DNA from: Bacillota bacterium
Lineage (GTDB): Bacteria; Bacillota; Negativicutes; Sporomusales; Sporomusaceae
Assembly (NCBI GenBank): GCA_017889705.1
Contig: JAGGAB010000027.1
Location: 1 to 50,050, forward strand
Length of the DNA stretch: 50,050 nucleotides
Direction: 5' to 3'
Of this stretch, positions 1 to 9,839 are shown piece by piece; position 1 is the first letter of the stretch; each line of letters begins with the position of its first letter. The position numbers were made by a program, and so were the translations under genes. A model generated the notes under the pieces. It was not told where the DNA came from. It saw nothing but the letters and a program-made list of their open reading frames with translations, and searched no databases.

Positions 1-83
1 TATTCAGCTGAACTAGAAGGTTAGGGATTAGTCTAGCATCTTTATTTTTGATCTTTTAAAAGCGGGAGATTTCACACAGTCTG
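1..83 (+). repeat. 83-bp terminal inverted repeat, left copy
   Basis: These 83 bases are the exact reverse complement of 49952-50034. The match stops abruptly at 83/84, while on the other side it runs off the window edge, so the true repeat is probably longer and lies mostly outside. This looks like the end of an insertion sequence present in two opposed copies. No transposase gene is visible inside the window. The rest of the stretch to 268 shows no gene that I can support. Confidence 0.85.
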
Positions 84-268
84 CTGTCCACGTGTCCCAG
101 ACAAAATAAATCGGCCAGGGGCCTTGTCCAATGTCACTGACCGATGTGCAGCTTCACTTATAAATCTATTACTTTATCACCGTAAATCCTGGTTCTGATT
201 CAGGTACTTCCTGAGAAGCCGATAACGCAAGAACTGCAAAGGTGTGACAGGTTATTTGTTCCATTATT

Positions 269-2878
269 TTAGAAACTCCACCTACACCCGACGTTAAACT
301 GCCAGTCACTGCTGACATCGCCGCCGAAGAGTTTTTCGACATTGACATATCCGGTGCTGTGCTTGCTCAGTTTGCCGCTGGCTCCCAGGATGAATTCGTA
401 CCAGGTGCCGCCCATATCCTGGCTGTAGTTTAGGGTGTCGGCCTTGACATTTTCTTCGCCGTTAAATTCATGCAGGACTGACAGCGAGGTATAGAGGTTG
501 GCGCCAGTTGTCAGCTTTTTGCCCAGCCCAAGTCCCAATCGGCCGATAAGGCGGTCTATTCCGTCCTGTTTGACACTCAGGCCTGAGCTTGTTTTGTAAT
601 TCACGCCGTTGATGTGGCCATAGGTCAGCTCAACCTGTGGCTCTAAGTACCAGCCGTCTTTCAGTTGTCCGCGGTAGCCATACTCGGCTGACAAGCTGCT
701 TGTCTGACTGTGGTAATCTGCTGTGGAGTAGTTGTTACTCAAATCGGTGACATGGTAGTCACTGCTTAAACGACCATGTTTGGCAATCAGGTCATAGTAG
801 TGACCGTCATTACCGATCCAGGTCTGGTAAAGTGCCAGATCACAGTCCTTGCTCTCACCGCCGCCCCGCGAGAAGCTATTGTCAGCTTCGGTGTAGCTTA
901 CCGCGCCACCAGTGTAGGTTCTGCCGTCTTTCACCTGGTGGCTCTTATCATAACCTATTTGAGTTCCCTTGTAGGCTGATTCAATGCTGGTATATTTGTC
1001 ATTGCTGACTTCGCCGCTATAGATTCTCGCCCAAATACCGTCTTCGGCTTCCGGCGCATCTCGCAAATCGCCAAGACGTTTCCTGAGGTGGTTAACACTG
1101 GTCTGCAGCATATTGGCCTGGCTGCTAGCCGAACTGGCAGCAGCCTTAGTGTTAGAGCCGACACCTACAGCAAGACTGGTTAGACTTGTCCCGTTAAAGG
1201 TCGGCGTAAGCGAAAACGCGCCGCTATCTGTAGTAACGCCAGCCAAGGTGAGATTGCTTGCGCCGCTGGCAGCACTCACAGGTGTATAGCCAGATGCATA
1301 GATCGTTGTTGGCTGGGTAATAGTGGACAGACTACGGTCATACGTTACGGCAACCTTTAGCGTGGCGGCCGAACTCAAGGTGCCAATAGCAGCCGTATCG
1401 CCGGTACTATTAGCCATATCGGTATTGAGTTTCAAGGTGCCGCCGTTACCGTTCAGGGTATTAACATTGAGTTTCCGGTAGCTTGTTCTCTGGTTATCAT
1501 CCCAGGTCAAATCAATAATGCCGCCTGATAAGGTGAGAGCACTAACGGTATTTTCTGTTGCGGAATAGCCGCTTAGCGACTGATTTGTTGCATAGGTAAT
1601 TGTCCCATTGCGATTATCATAGACAGGCTGCCAGACGGCGTTGTTGGACAGGGTCATGTTTATAGTTCCACTACCGCTTGTTACAACATTACCTCGCAAA
1701 AATGAACTGCTGTTATTCAAAGCCAGATTAATCGTGCCACCCTCTGCCAGTACATCACCGGTAAGCTTAACGGTATAAGGATTTCCGGCAGCTTGATTAA
1801 TATTGATCGTCCCATCTTCTGCATATAGGGAATAAGCTGAAGCAGCATTTCCACTATTTACAGTTGCTTTTGCAGTGATAGTTGTATTTTTATCAAGGTC
1901 AACTCTGCCAGAATAAGTATAGATCCCATATGCCGCCGCAGACGCAGATTTATATGAAGTAGCACTACCTCCGGTTGCCGTTACTGTGATAATTGTATCT
2001 CCACTTATACTCGCGCTGCCTGTACCGGTGGTAAGTATCCCATACGCCTCCGCAGACGCAGACTCAGTTGCACTACTACCACCTACTGCCGTTACTGTTA
2101 TTTCCGCACCGCCACTTATACCTGTGCTCCCAAGACTACGCAGCCCATACGCTCTCGCATCCGCATAGGAAATGTCGCTTAAAGCTGCACTACCGCCTCT
2201 TGCTATTACTGTTATATCCGCATCTCCAATTATACTTGTATTAGCTGCGCTGGCATTAGTATTTATCCCATACGCGTCCGCATTTGCATACAATCCGGAT
2301 GAAACTGCACTGCCACCTGTTGCTGTTACTGCGATAGCAGCATTTCCACCTATACTTGTATAGTAACTATTATCTATCCCAGTTGCCTCCGCAGACACAC
2401 TTACAGCAACAGCACTACCCTCCCCCCCTGTTGCTGTTGCTGTGATAACTGCATTTCTGCCGATGCTTGTTCTGCTAATACCAGCAACTATCCCAGACGC
2501 CTTCGCATACCCACTTAGATATGCACCGCTACCATCACCCCCTATTGCTGTCGATGTGATAACTGCATCTCCAGTAATACGCGTGCTGCCACGATCACTT
2601 ATTCCATACCCCATCGCAGACCCATATTTCGATATTGCCTTTGCTGTAATTGCAAACGGATCATAACTAAGGGTAAAATTACTAAAACCGGGATTTCTAA
2701 CACCAATTACCGATACATCCTCATCGGCAACTTCCACTTTTGAAATTTCACTGGTATTTACTGTGACATTATCGCCTGAGACGGTATATCCTGTTGCCGC
2801 ATAAGCAGGCTGTATTGTAACCATACTTCCCAAACATAGCGCAAGTAGAATTTTCCTTTTTAAGATTTTTTTTTGCAC
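269..2878 (-). CDS. Autotransporter (type V secretion) surface protein with tandem-repeat passenger
   Basis: This is a surface protein of about 869 residues that should export its own passenger through a C-terminal outer-membrane barrel. A signal peptide (KKILKRKILLALCLGSM, cleavage after AYA near residue 27) opens the protein. A passenger of repeated beta-strand units rich in T-A-T-G-G and A-Y-G-I follows, at about residues 75-350, then a linker, then a typical autotransporter barrel over the last 280 residues that ends in W-S-F. I chose a GTG start at 2878 because GGGGGAG lies 8 bases upstream; an ATG 36 bases further out has no such site. The coding strand holds a run of seven G (2422-2428) inside the passenger, a possible slippage site. 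No secretion partner gene is adjacent and its ligand is unknown. The autotransporter assignment is strong; an adhesin role is inference. Confidence 0.88.
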   Translation of the reverse strand: MQKKILKRKILLALCLGSMVTIQPAYAATGYTVSGDNVTVNTSEISKVEVADEDVSVIGVRNPGFSNFTLSYDPFAITAKAISKYGSAMGYGISDRGSTRITGDAVITSTAIGGDGSGAYLSGYAKASGIVAGISRTSIGRNAVITATATGGEGSAVAVSVSAEATGIDNSYYTSIGGNAAIAVTATGGSAVSSGLYANADAYGINTNASAANTSIIGDADITVIARGGSAALSDISYADARAYGLRSLGSTGISGGAEITVTAVGGSSATESASAEAYGILTTGTGSASISGDTIITVTATGGSATSYKSASAAAYGIYTYSGRVDLDKNTTITAKATVNSGNAASAYSLYAEDGTININQAAGNPYTVKLTGDVLAEGGTINLALNNSSSFLRGNVVTSGSGTINMTLSNNAVWQPVYDNRNGTITYATNQSLSGYSATENTVSALTLSGGIIDLTWDDNQRTSYRKLNVNTLNGNGGTLKLNTDMANSTGDTAAIGTLSSAATLKVAVTYDRSLSTITQPTTIYASGYTPVSAASGASNLTLAGVTTDSGAFSLTPTFNGTSLTSLAVGVGSNTKAAASSASSQANMLQTSVNHLRKRLGDLRDAPEAEDGIWARIYSGEVSNDKYTSIESAYKGTQIGYDKSHQVKDGRTYTGGAVSYTEADNSFSRGGGESKDCDLALYQTWIGNDGHYYDLIAKHGRLSSDYHVTDLSNNYSTADYHSQTSSLSAEYGYRGQLKDGWYLEPQVELTYGHINGVNYKTSSGLSVKQDGIDRLIGRLGLGLGKKLTTGANLYTSLSVLHEFNGEENVKADTLNYSQDMGGTWYEFILGASGKLSKHSTGYVNVEKLFGGDVSSDWQFNVGCRWSF
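1920..2582 (-). repeat. Tandem protein-coding repeats in the autotransporter passenger
   Basis: About six clear units of 30-38 residues lie here, with one or two weaker ones outside. Each follows the pattern (S)I-x-G-(N/D)-A-x-I-T-V-T-A-T-G-G-S, a variable stretch, then A-x-A-Y-G-I. The units differ in both length and sequence. They probably form successive coils of a beta-helix. Variation in unit number between strains would be expected. Confidence 0.8.
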
Positions 2879-3119
2879 TTCTTCAACTCCCCCGTCATCC
2901 ATATACCTTGCCATTTATTTTTGAGTATACCTTAGCTATGTTGAGTCTGGATAGGACAATCACGCTGTCTTACTATGACAATCCTGCTGAATGATTTCAC
3001 ATCAGAACCACAACTCCCATGCACGCTTCCTCTGCCGCCCTGGAAGTCGGTCTCATTTCCTGCGGCAAGCCAGATGATTGTGTCTAAATCGATCATTTTC
3101 CAAGCCACTAATGAAAGTC

Positions 3120-3170
3120 AGGAAGAAGAGGCTACGAACTATTCCGTATAGCTCGTAGCCTCTTCTTCCT
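3120..3170 (-). terminator. Long perfect hairpin after the AraC gene
   Basis: An 18-bp arm (AGGAAGAAGAGGCTACGA) and its exact reverse complement enclose a 15-base loop just past the AraC-family stop codon. The T-run on the minus strand is weak, but position and stem length fit transcription termination between the AraC operon and the autotransporter gene. Confidence 0.65.
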
Positions 3171-3209
3171 GTTGCTACCGTCTTATTATTAAAAGAGATA
3201 TTTGGTTTT

Positions 3210-4391
3210 TCACTTAATGAACCAACATTCGATATCACCGACTGCCGTATCTTGAAATTCATTAAGAAGCTTTTCAAGCAGCTGCCGGTTGTGTTCTGTA
3301 TTGCCGTTGTCACTTATCCTGATGACGGCATAGGTATTTCCTGCAAGCCTGTGCCTATCGTCTCTCGTTGCAGCCAATTCTCCGTTCTGCTGCAGGCAGC
3401 TTAACAGATCGGCCTGAGACCCAATATTTTTCAGTGTAATCGGGGTCATGCTCACTTTATATTCACTATGTTGTTCTGTCAGATTTTTGAAGTGCTTTAT
3501 TCTTTCCTGCACGTTGTCGTCAGCCACTTTTGTAAGCTTGCTGTCTTTGCCAATTTGCTGCTGATAAACTTTGCGATAATCGGCCGGCTTCATCAGGAAC
3601 CATTTTTGGAAGGTCCTGTTGAAATACTTTGTGTCAGAGAAGCCGCACTGCCCGGAAATCGCGGTGAGGCGATCATCGGTTTCCAGCAACAAACGTTCCG
3701 ACTTATACACCCGGATATACCCCAGAATATCCTGAAAACTGGCAGCACCTACCTCCTTAAACAGATGGGAAATGTAGGACTTGGAATAGAACTCCTTGGA
3801 GGAAATGTCCTGCAGGAGTGTTTTGCTATGGTATTGTTCATAGATATATTGAAGGATTGTATAATAAGTCTCCAGCTTGTCAGAACTGACGTCCTTGTGA
3901 CGGTTGTAATACCGCTCTAATGAATAATCATTGACTAATGTATGCACAAGTCTGTCAGTGATGTCCGCTGTTGTCTCGCCAGCATTGTCCTCGCTTCGCA
4001 GCAGGCTTCCAACCAGGTTGAGCAACATTTGGCGCAACTGGTAACTTTGACCTTTATACTTCGCCAGATCAAACGACTCACAGGCAAAGAGCACATAATA
4101 GATGTGGGAAAAAATTTCCTGGTATTGTTTGAGGTCAACGTGAAAGATTGCGACCATATTGTCGTCTTCACCGTGCCGCCATATTTTGTGCGAGTCTTCC
4201 CGGTTGACAACCACATAATCGCCTGCGCCCAGTGTAAAGTATTCAAAACTTACCTTAACCTTCACCTCGCCTTGGAGAACAAAGATGATCTCAATCGCGT
4301 CCTCATGGCAGTGTAGGGTATATTCGTCAATGTTATAGACATTCATGATTACCGGTGATTTGCCGTCAAAAGCAATATTTTCCGTATACAT
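3210..4391 (-). CDS. AraC-family transcriptional regulator with cupin sensor domain
   Basis: A DNA-binding regulator of 393 residues. The first 130 residues form a cupin-like effector domain (L-H-C-H-E-D-A near residue 30, then G-D-Y-V-V-V). A canonical pair of AraC helix-turn-helix motifs spans about 180-280, including D-T-K-Y-F-N-R-T-F-Q-K and the closing P-A-D-Y-R. A tail of about 110 residues follows that I do not recognise, so the protein is longer than the usual 290. The ATG at 4391 has GAGG six bases upstream; a GTG twelve bases earlier is possible. It lies 30 bp after the permease gene on the same strand and so is the last gene of the amidohydrolase/permease operon, which it probably controls. 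Confidence 0.88.
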   Translation of the reverse strand: MYTENIAFDGKSPVIMNVYNIDEYTLHCHEDAIEIIFVLQGEVKVKVSFEYFTLGAGDYVVVNREDSHKIWRHGEDDNMVAIFHVDLKQYQEIFSHIYYVLFACESFDLAKYKGQSYQLRQMLLNLVGSLLRSEDNAGETTADITDRLVHTLVNDYSLERYYNRHKDVSSDKLETYYTILQYIYEQYHSKTLLQDISSKEFYSKSYISHLFKEVGAASFQDILGYIRVYKSERLLLETDDRLTAISGQCGFSDTKYFNRTFQKWFLMKPADYRKVYQQQIGKDSKLTKVADDNVQERIKHFKNLTEQHSEYKVSMTPITLKNIGSQADLLSCLQQNGELAATRDDRHRLAGNTYAVIRISDNGNTEHNRQLLEKLLNEFQDTAVGDIECWFIK

Positions 4392-4421
4392 TTCATACCT
4401 CACAATTAGCCTGCTATCCGA

Positions 4422-5807
4422 TTACTCCAGTTTTAAGTCAGGCGGTAGTTTTCTGAAAAAATTAGTAGTAGCCGCCGTGTAAACAACTCCCAAACCCAGC
4501 CAAGTAAAACCCAGTAATTTCGTCTGAGGTGCCAGATTGAAAAGAAAGTACAGACAAAGAACAGCACCAATGAGTGGAAAAATCAAGTACTGTATGGTAT
4601 CGCCGTAGGAACGCCGTTTCCCTCGCAGATAAAAGTGAAAAATGACGGCGATATTGACCATGATAAAACCGAACAAGGCTCCGAAGCTGATGATAGCCAT
4701 AGCATCCATGACGCTGTCGATAAACGCGATGGCTGTCAGCGATATAGCAGATACAAGCAAAATGGCATAGACCGGTGTTTTAAATCGGGGATGAACATAG
4801 CCAAACCATTTTTTCGGCAACACCCCGTCCCGCCCCATACCAAAGAGAATTCGCGCTACCGCGGCCTGAGCTGATATTGCGCAAGTCAGACTGGCCAGGT
4901 TGCTGATCCACAGATACAGTGACTGCATATAATCAGCCTGAAGATTCAGTGATACTTCAAAAAAACCGGTACTGGTATTGATAATCTCCCTCCAGCCTAA
5001 AGGCCAGGCGATCTGGCAAAAATAGGATTCCAGAACGAAAAAAGCTCCTGCCAGCATTGCAACAAGCAGTAAGGCACGTCCCACGTTCTTTTCCGGCTGA
5101 ATAGTTTCCTCTGCCAGCGTTGTCACTGCATCAAAGCCAAGAAAAGCGATAGTCAGGATACCGACCGACTGCAGGAATGGGTCTAGCTGGAATTCCTGTG
5201 CGTTGTAAACTGCTTCCCAGGAAAAGAAGGTTCCTGCTCCGCCGCCTGCCATAATAAGCTTCGCCACCACAAACAAAAACAATAAAGAAAAGCCGGCCTG
5301 GAGAAGTACTGCCCAAGTGTTGACCGTAACCGTCGGTTCGATACCCAGGATATTGATGCTGCAAATAATAACAACACTAATGATGATCCAGCCCCATACC
5401 GGCACAACCGGACAATATTGGTTTAAGAACAGCCCCAGAAACAAGATGCAGATCATCGGCAGCAAAATATAATCCAGCAGCATAATCCAACCTGTAAGGA
5501 AACCAACATAGGGGTTAATAGAGCGCTGCACATAGGTATAGGCCGAACCGGCAACCGGGAAAACCGACACCAGCTTGACATAGCTAAAGGCGGTAAACAG
5601 GATCACCACTGTGGCTACAATATACGCCAAGGTCGTCATGCCATGAGTCATGCCGGTCATAATCCCAAACTGAGTAAAAAGACCAATAGGTGCCAAGTAA
5701 GAAAGACCAAACCAAATAAGATGCCGCACGTTGAGAACTCTTTTAAGTGATTGTTCATAGCCCATGGTATGTAGTGTGTTTTTTGTGCCTTTACCAGGCA
5801 AGTCCAT
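4422..5807 (-). CDS. APC-superfamily amino acid permease
   Basis: An integral inner-membrane transporter of 461 residues with about 12 hydrophobic segments. The first helix region reads F-G-L-S-Y-L-A-P-I-G-L-F and a later one A-G-S-A-Y-T-Y-V-Q, both typical of the amino acid-polyamine-organocation superfamily; L-G-F-D-A-V-T-T-L-A-E-E is the conserved segment after TM5/6. The ATG at 5807 is preceded by AAAGGAGG at good spacing; a longer in-frame start would overlap the upstream gene. It sits between an exported-type amidohydrolase and an AraC regulator in one operon, so it may import that enzyme's substrate or product. The substrate cannot be read from sequence; amino acid or amine is the likely class. 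Confidence 0.88.
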   Translation of the reverse strand: MDLPGKGTKNTLHTMGYEQSLKRVLNVRHLIWFGLSYLAPIGLFTQFGIMTGMTHGMTTLAYIVATVVILFTAFSYVKLVSVFPVAGSAYTYVQRSINPYVGFLTGWIMLLDYILLPMICILFLGLFLNQYCPVVPVWGWIIISVVIICSINILGIEPTVTVNTWAVLLQAGFSLLFLFVVAKLIMAGGGAGTFFSWEAVYNAQEFQLDPFLQSVGILTIAFLGFDAVTTLAEETIQPEKNVGRALLLVAMLAGAFFVLESYFCQIAWPLGWREIINTSTGFFEVSLNLQADYMQSLYLWISNLASLTCAISAQAAVARILFGMGRDGVLPKKWFGYVHPRFKTPVYAILLVSAISLTAIAFIDSVMDAMAIISFGALFGFIMVNIAVIFHFYLRGKRRSYGDTIQYLIFPLIGAVLCLYFLFNLAPQTKLLGFTWLGLGVVYTAATTNFFRKLPPDLKLE

Positions 5808-5841
5808 CTCACAGCCTCCTTTCAAATTAAGAAAAAGATCA

Positions 5842-7665
5842 TTACCTATTGCCTCGTATTCTTTCTGTTTGCCAGTTTGGAGAGGCATACAGGGTTTTTC
5901 CCTTGCTAATGGTTTCAAGAATCTCTACTTCATGAATCTCGTTTGCTGAGATGCTTAAAATGTTTTTGTCTAGAATCACCATATCAGCCCGTTTCCCAAC
6001 CTCCAGAGACCCGGTGATCCCATCAAGCCCAAGTGCTCTCGCGCCGTTGATGGTACACATGGCAATCGCCTGATGGCGTGAAATTCTCTCAGCCGGATTA
6101 TGCAGCCTTTGGCTGTCTGTTGCTCCAGGCGCATTCCGGGTAACGGCAATCTCGATCCCCCACAGTGGTGCAGGTTTCTCACTGATTGTTCCGTCGGTAG
6201 CCATAGAGACCAAGACATTTTCAACCCAAAAACGATTAGCCGGAAAACTGGTTTCAGCCCGCTTTAGGCCAAGAACAGGTACAAAAATTTCTTCATAATA
6301 GAAGGGTTCTTTATAATGCCAGTACGAATTGACTGACGCAACAACTCTCAGTTTTGCCATACGTTTGATATCGTTAGGACGTACCAGCAGAAGATGGGTT
6401 ATGGTATGTTTGAGATCTTTTTCGCCGTATTTTTCCCATGCTTCTTCCAGAGCGTCAAGGCATTCTTTTACCGCCCTGTCGCCCATGGCATGAATATGTA
6501 CAGGAATGTCCTCATGATGCATCCTCATGATAAATTGTTTGAGTTTATCTGGGGAAACGTTATTGTACAAGCAACCGATATTTTCCGGATTGTCAGGTTC
6601 ATCGGCATACGGTTCCATTACATACATACCTTTTTGGATACCATCAGCAAAGATTTTGACCGAAAAGAACTTACATTCTTCTACCCCGGAATACTTCCGC
6701 TGTACTTCACGAAATTCCTGAACCGTCTTGTCCGGATCATTCACATCGCCAAATAAGGCAACTCTCCATAGCATTTGTTTTCGGCCAGTTTTCAAGGCCT
6801 CGTACATGTAGTCAACATGATTGTTATTCTCAAGCGGAGTAATGAATATATCCTGCAGCAGCGTCACACCGTAAGAGTTCATCTCCTTAATGAAGCCTTG
6901 CATCCCCACTTCTGACTGCCGCCGTTTTGTCTCGGCAGGCATCGGCGGCATATAGGCGTTCATATACCGGCAGATGGCTGCTTCTCTAAACACCCCCCAG
7001 GGCTGTCCGCGGTATTCGGAAAAATCCACTCCGTGATACTTTCCGCTAAAATCCCCAGGAATCCTGTTGATAATGTCACTGCCCTCGTTTTCGGTTATGA
7101 CGCCGTCAACATCAAAACCCTTTCCCCGGGCAAGTTCGATGGCAACACTGTTATACCAGGCACAGTGAAGGTCACTCGAATATAACACAACTGGGACGTT
7201 TTCCAAAAAGGTTCCTCGCAAAGCCTCATCCAACAGAAATCTGCTCGGACCAAGATTATTGTCTGGTGAAATACCATAGGTATTGAGATTATATTCTTGA
7301 AAAACCGCCTGTTCCCAATTGCTGCCGGTCACAAATACCGCTTGGGCATTGGCCTTATCTGTGGCGAATGCCCGGATGATTGCCAGATATTCCGGTACTG
7401 TCTTTACATCGCCTAAGTAGATGCCCGTGAACTTTGCCGCAAATTCGCCCGCATGGGTATGATTGTCGGTAAATCCAGGCAGCACAAGCCGTCCTGCCAA
7501 ATTAGTCACCACGGTATCTGCTGTGCAAAAATCTGCGGCTGCTGCATTATCACCAACAAACAAAATGTTCCCATCTTTTCCGACAGCCACAGCTTCTGCC
7601 ACTGTCTGCCTGGAATCTACTGTATAAATATAGCCGTTCTTAAATAACCTGGCCGCAGATGCCAT
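5842..7665 (-). CDS. YtcJ-like metal-dependent amidohydrolase
   Basis: A predicted cytoplasmic hydrolase of 607 residues in the amidohydrolase superfamily (amidohydro_3, YtcJ/exoenzyme-regulatory AepA-like group). The N-terminal metal motif H-T-H sits near residue 70 in P-G-F-T-D-N-H-T-H; I-H-A-M-G-D-R-A-V and the late M-A-T-D-G-T are further family landmarks, and the C-terminal G-K-R-A-D-M-V-I-L-D closes the composite beta domain. I chose the ATG at 7665 because GAGG lies six bases upstream; the codon 15 bases earlier lacks a site. It is the first gene of an operon with the permease (34 bp) and the AraC regulator. Family members hydrolyse N-substituted formamides, amides or ureas; the substrate here is unknown. 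Confidence 0.86.
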   Translation of the reverse strand: MASAARLFKNGYIYTVDSRQTVAEAVAVGKDGNILFVGDNAAAADFCTADTVVTNLAGRLVLPGFTDNHTHAGEFAAKFTGIYLGDVKTVPEYLAIIRAFATDKANAQAVFVTGSNWEQAVFQEYNLNTYGISPDNNLGPSRFLLDEALRGTFLENVPVVLYSSDLHCAWYNSVAIELARGKGFDVDGVITENEGSDIINRIPGDFSGKYHGVDFSEYRGQPWGVFREAAICRYMNAYMPPMPAETKRRQSEVGMQGFIKEMNSYGVTLLQDIFITPLENNNHVDYMYEALKTGRKQMLWRVALFGDVNDPDKTVQEFREVQRKYSGVEECKFFSVKIFADGIQKGMYVMEPYADEPDNPENIGCLYNNVSPDKLKQFIMRMHHEDIPVHIHAMGDRAVKECLDALEEAWEKYGEKDLKHTITHLLLVRPNDIKRMAKLRVVASVNSYWHYKEPFYYEEIFVPVLGLKRAETSFPANRFWVENVLVSMATDGTISEKPAPLWGIEIAVTRNAPGATDSQRLHNPAERISRHQAIAMCTINGARALGLDGITGSLEVGKRADMVILDKNILSISANEIHEVEILETISKGKTLYASPNWQTERIRGNR

Positions 7666-7880
7666 ATTCTTCCTCGCCATTCCGCAGTATTTTCGTACAC
7701 TGGTGTTTATGCAGCTTGCTATCTATTGTTGTAGCATTCATGATAACCAACTTTTTCCTGTAAGAAACGATCAAACAGCATGAAGGTATAAATATAAATT
7801 CTTTATAAAACTGCAGGTTACCTTCAAACACAAGCTGTAACCTCAGCATAAGCTTACCAGGAATCTTTAGTTTACAAATT

Positions 7881-7920
7881 CAAAACTACAAGCCCGCCAA
7901 ATTGGCGGGCTTGTAGTTTT
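7881..7920 (-). terminator. Rho-independent terminator (bidirectional)
   Basis: AAAACTACAAGCCCGCC and its reverse complement enclose a short AATT-type loop, with T-runs on both strands. It lies between the NCS2 permease (upstream on the minus strand) and the amidohydrolase, and so separates the two transcription units. Confidence 0.9.
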
Positions 7921-8019
7921 AACTATTTCATGGTGAAAGCACCCTAACGCGAGCCTCTGTCACCTGACTTGCGGTGTGCAACCATCGGCGTTATGACGCA
8001 CTACCGATGATTTATCTTC

Positions 8020-9741
8020 TTAGTGATCAAAGTGAAACTGGATATAGCAAGCACCTTTATTGCTATCGGCTTTAATCCGGTCGGCATAATTACGCATCAA
8101 AAACCCAGAAAGCTTGATGAAGGCCTTTTCGTCATGCAGTAATTCTTCCTCGGTCGGCCGCGCAGTAGGAAACTCCATTAGTTCTCCCTGGTAATGAATA
8201 TTTACATCCAGGTTGAATTCGTCAAAACTGACCTCCATTACTACTTTTTCCGCAGTCAGTTCCAGCGTTACCACCGATTCCATAAATTCATTCATGGCAG
8301 AAGCCGCGCGGTAAACAACCTCCCGGCGAGCTCCCCATAAGCCACCCTGCCTCTCCATAAAGTCGATTATTTTTTTATAATTGCTTTCTCCTGGCAGAAC
8401 TTCAAGCTTTTCCTTCCTGGCAATACCGAGGCGAAAAATCAGATTTAGGATGAGAACAGTTACTGTTGCTAATGTTAGCGATGAATTCACAACAGGCTGT
8501 AATATCGGGTGAACACTGCCGTACAAGACGGGCAACATATCCACGCTCATTCCGAAGATAAGAGCAGAACCGATAAGAATTGTTTTCCGGGTATCAATCA
8601 TCCGGGATGTAAAAATCTGAATACCTGACAGCAGCATAAAGGTCACACAAAATATCACTGTTGCCCCCATAACAGGTTTGGGCATAATCGAAAACACTAC
8701 AGACAATTTAGGCAGAAATGCCATCAAAATGAAAATACCGCCTGCAAAATAGGCAATCACGCGACTGGTGGCCCCGGTAGCCAAAGCAAGTCCAATGTTA
8801 GCCGAACAAGTAGTGTGTGCCATGCCACCAATTAAGCCGCCAAACACTGTTTTCGTTGCTTCCGCTAGCATGCCCCCGCTAATTGTATTCATATCCGGTC
8901 GCTTCCATTCGGCATCATTTATTTTCTGGCAGGTGGTGACATCGCCCACGCACTTAAGCGCTGAACAGAGTCCGGCAATCAAAAACGGAAAAAGTACTGC
9001 CATATCAAAAGACCAGCCTACATGTCCCATATAAGGAAACGCTATCATGGCGGCGCTGCTTAGTCGCGCAAAGTCAGCAGGCGTAAACAGACCAAATAGG
9101 TAAGAGAAAAAATAGCCGATAATGATGCCAATAAGCAAACAATATTGCCGCAGATTCCCTTTACCCCAGATGCTTGTTCCCACCATCACCGCGAAAGTGA
9201 TGACAGCGACAATGAGGCTAGCAGGATCCATGGCAGGAGATGCAGTATCAACACCAAAAAACAGGTTGACGCCAACCGGGATAATGGCGGCACCGACCAT
9301 AAATACGACAACACCGGCCACCTCTGGTGGGAAGACCGTCCGCAGCCGGTGCATCATGCGTGACAACAGGGCTTCAAATAAGCCGGCAATGATTGTCATC
9401 CCAAGCATCAGGGGATAGCCGCCCGTTTTTACCGCCAGTATGGCAGCAGGCAAGAACGGCTCGCTGCCGCCTTCGGGAGCCAGATAACCGGACCCCACAG
9501 GGCCTTTCTTCAAAGCTTGCAGAATTGTTCCCACGCCACCGGCGATCATGGATAAGCTTACCAGACCCTGCATTTCCTCTGGTGAGCCGTTTGTCGCCTT
9601 TACCACCAGTACGGGGAAAATCAGCGAGGCAGACATCAGCATAAGATGCTGAAGGGCAAGTATGAGGGTGATAAAAACCGGCGGCCGGTCATCAACACCG
9701 TAAACAAGATTGACAGGTTTAATAGGCACATTGTTTGCCAA
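8020..9741 (-). CDS. NCS2-family xanthine/uracil-type permease with C-terminal cytoplasmic extension
   Basis: A membrane transporter of 573 residues. About the first 435 form the 14-segment NCS2 fold, with the opening A-L-Q-H-L-M-L-M-S-A, a proline/glycine-rich G-G-S-E-P-F-L-P, and G-G-M-A-H-T-T-C-S-A-N-I-G in the substrate region. Known members import xanthine, uric acid, uracil or ascorbate with protons. The last 130 residues are soluble and unusual: A-M-N-E-F-M-E-S-V followed by alternating strands and H-Y-Q-G-E-L looks faintly like an RsbW/GHKL ATPase fold. The start is a TTG at 9741 with AAAGGAG seven bases upstream; an ATG 45 bases earlier has no site. It stands alone after a gap of 98 bp and ends at its own terminator. 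Substrate uncertain. Confidence 0.86.
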   Translation of the reverse strand: MANNVPIKPVNLVYGVDDRPPVFITLILALQHLMLMSASLIFPVLVVKATNGSPEEMQGLVSLSMIAGGVGTILQALKKGPVGSGYLAPEGGSEPFLPAAILAVKTGGYPLMLGMTIIAGLFEALLSRMMHRLRTVFPPEVAGVVVFMVGAAIIPVGVNLFFGVDTASPAMDPASLIVAVITFAVMVGTSIWGKGNLRQYCLLIGIIIGYFFSYLFGLFTPADFARLSSAAMIAFPYMGHVGWSFDMAVLFPFLIAGLCSALKCVGDVTTCQKINDAEWKRPDMNTISGGMLAEATKTVFGGLIGGMAHTTCSANIGLALATGATSRVIAYFAGGIFILMAFLPKLSVVFSIMPKPVMGATVIFCVTFMLLSGIQIFTSRMIDTRKTILIGSALIFGMSVDMLPVLYGSVHPILQPVVNSSLTLATVTVLILNLIFRLGIARKEKLEVLPGESNYKKIIDFMERQGGLWGARREVVYRAASAMNEFMESVVTLELTAEKVVMEVSFDEFNLDVNIHYQGELMEFPTARPTEEELLHDEKAFIKLSGFLMRNYADRIKADSNKGACYIQFHFDH

Positions 9742-9839
9742 ATGACTTTCTCCTTTGGTTTTTTCTAACTTATTCCACACAGGCAATCAAACTCCTGCCA
9801 CTATGGAGGCTTTGGGAGGCTGATTAGAAGCCTTTCTGA

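Noticed and set aside
1920..2582. CRISPR-like regular repeats
   Set aside because: The repeats are diverged, in frame and encode protein units of the passenger; spacing and unit sequence are not constant.
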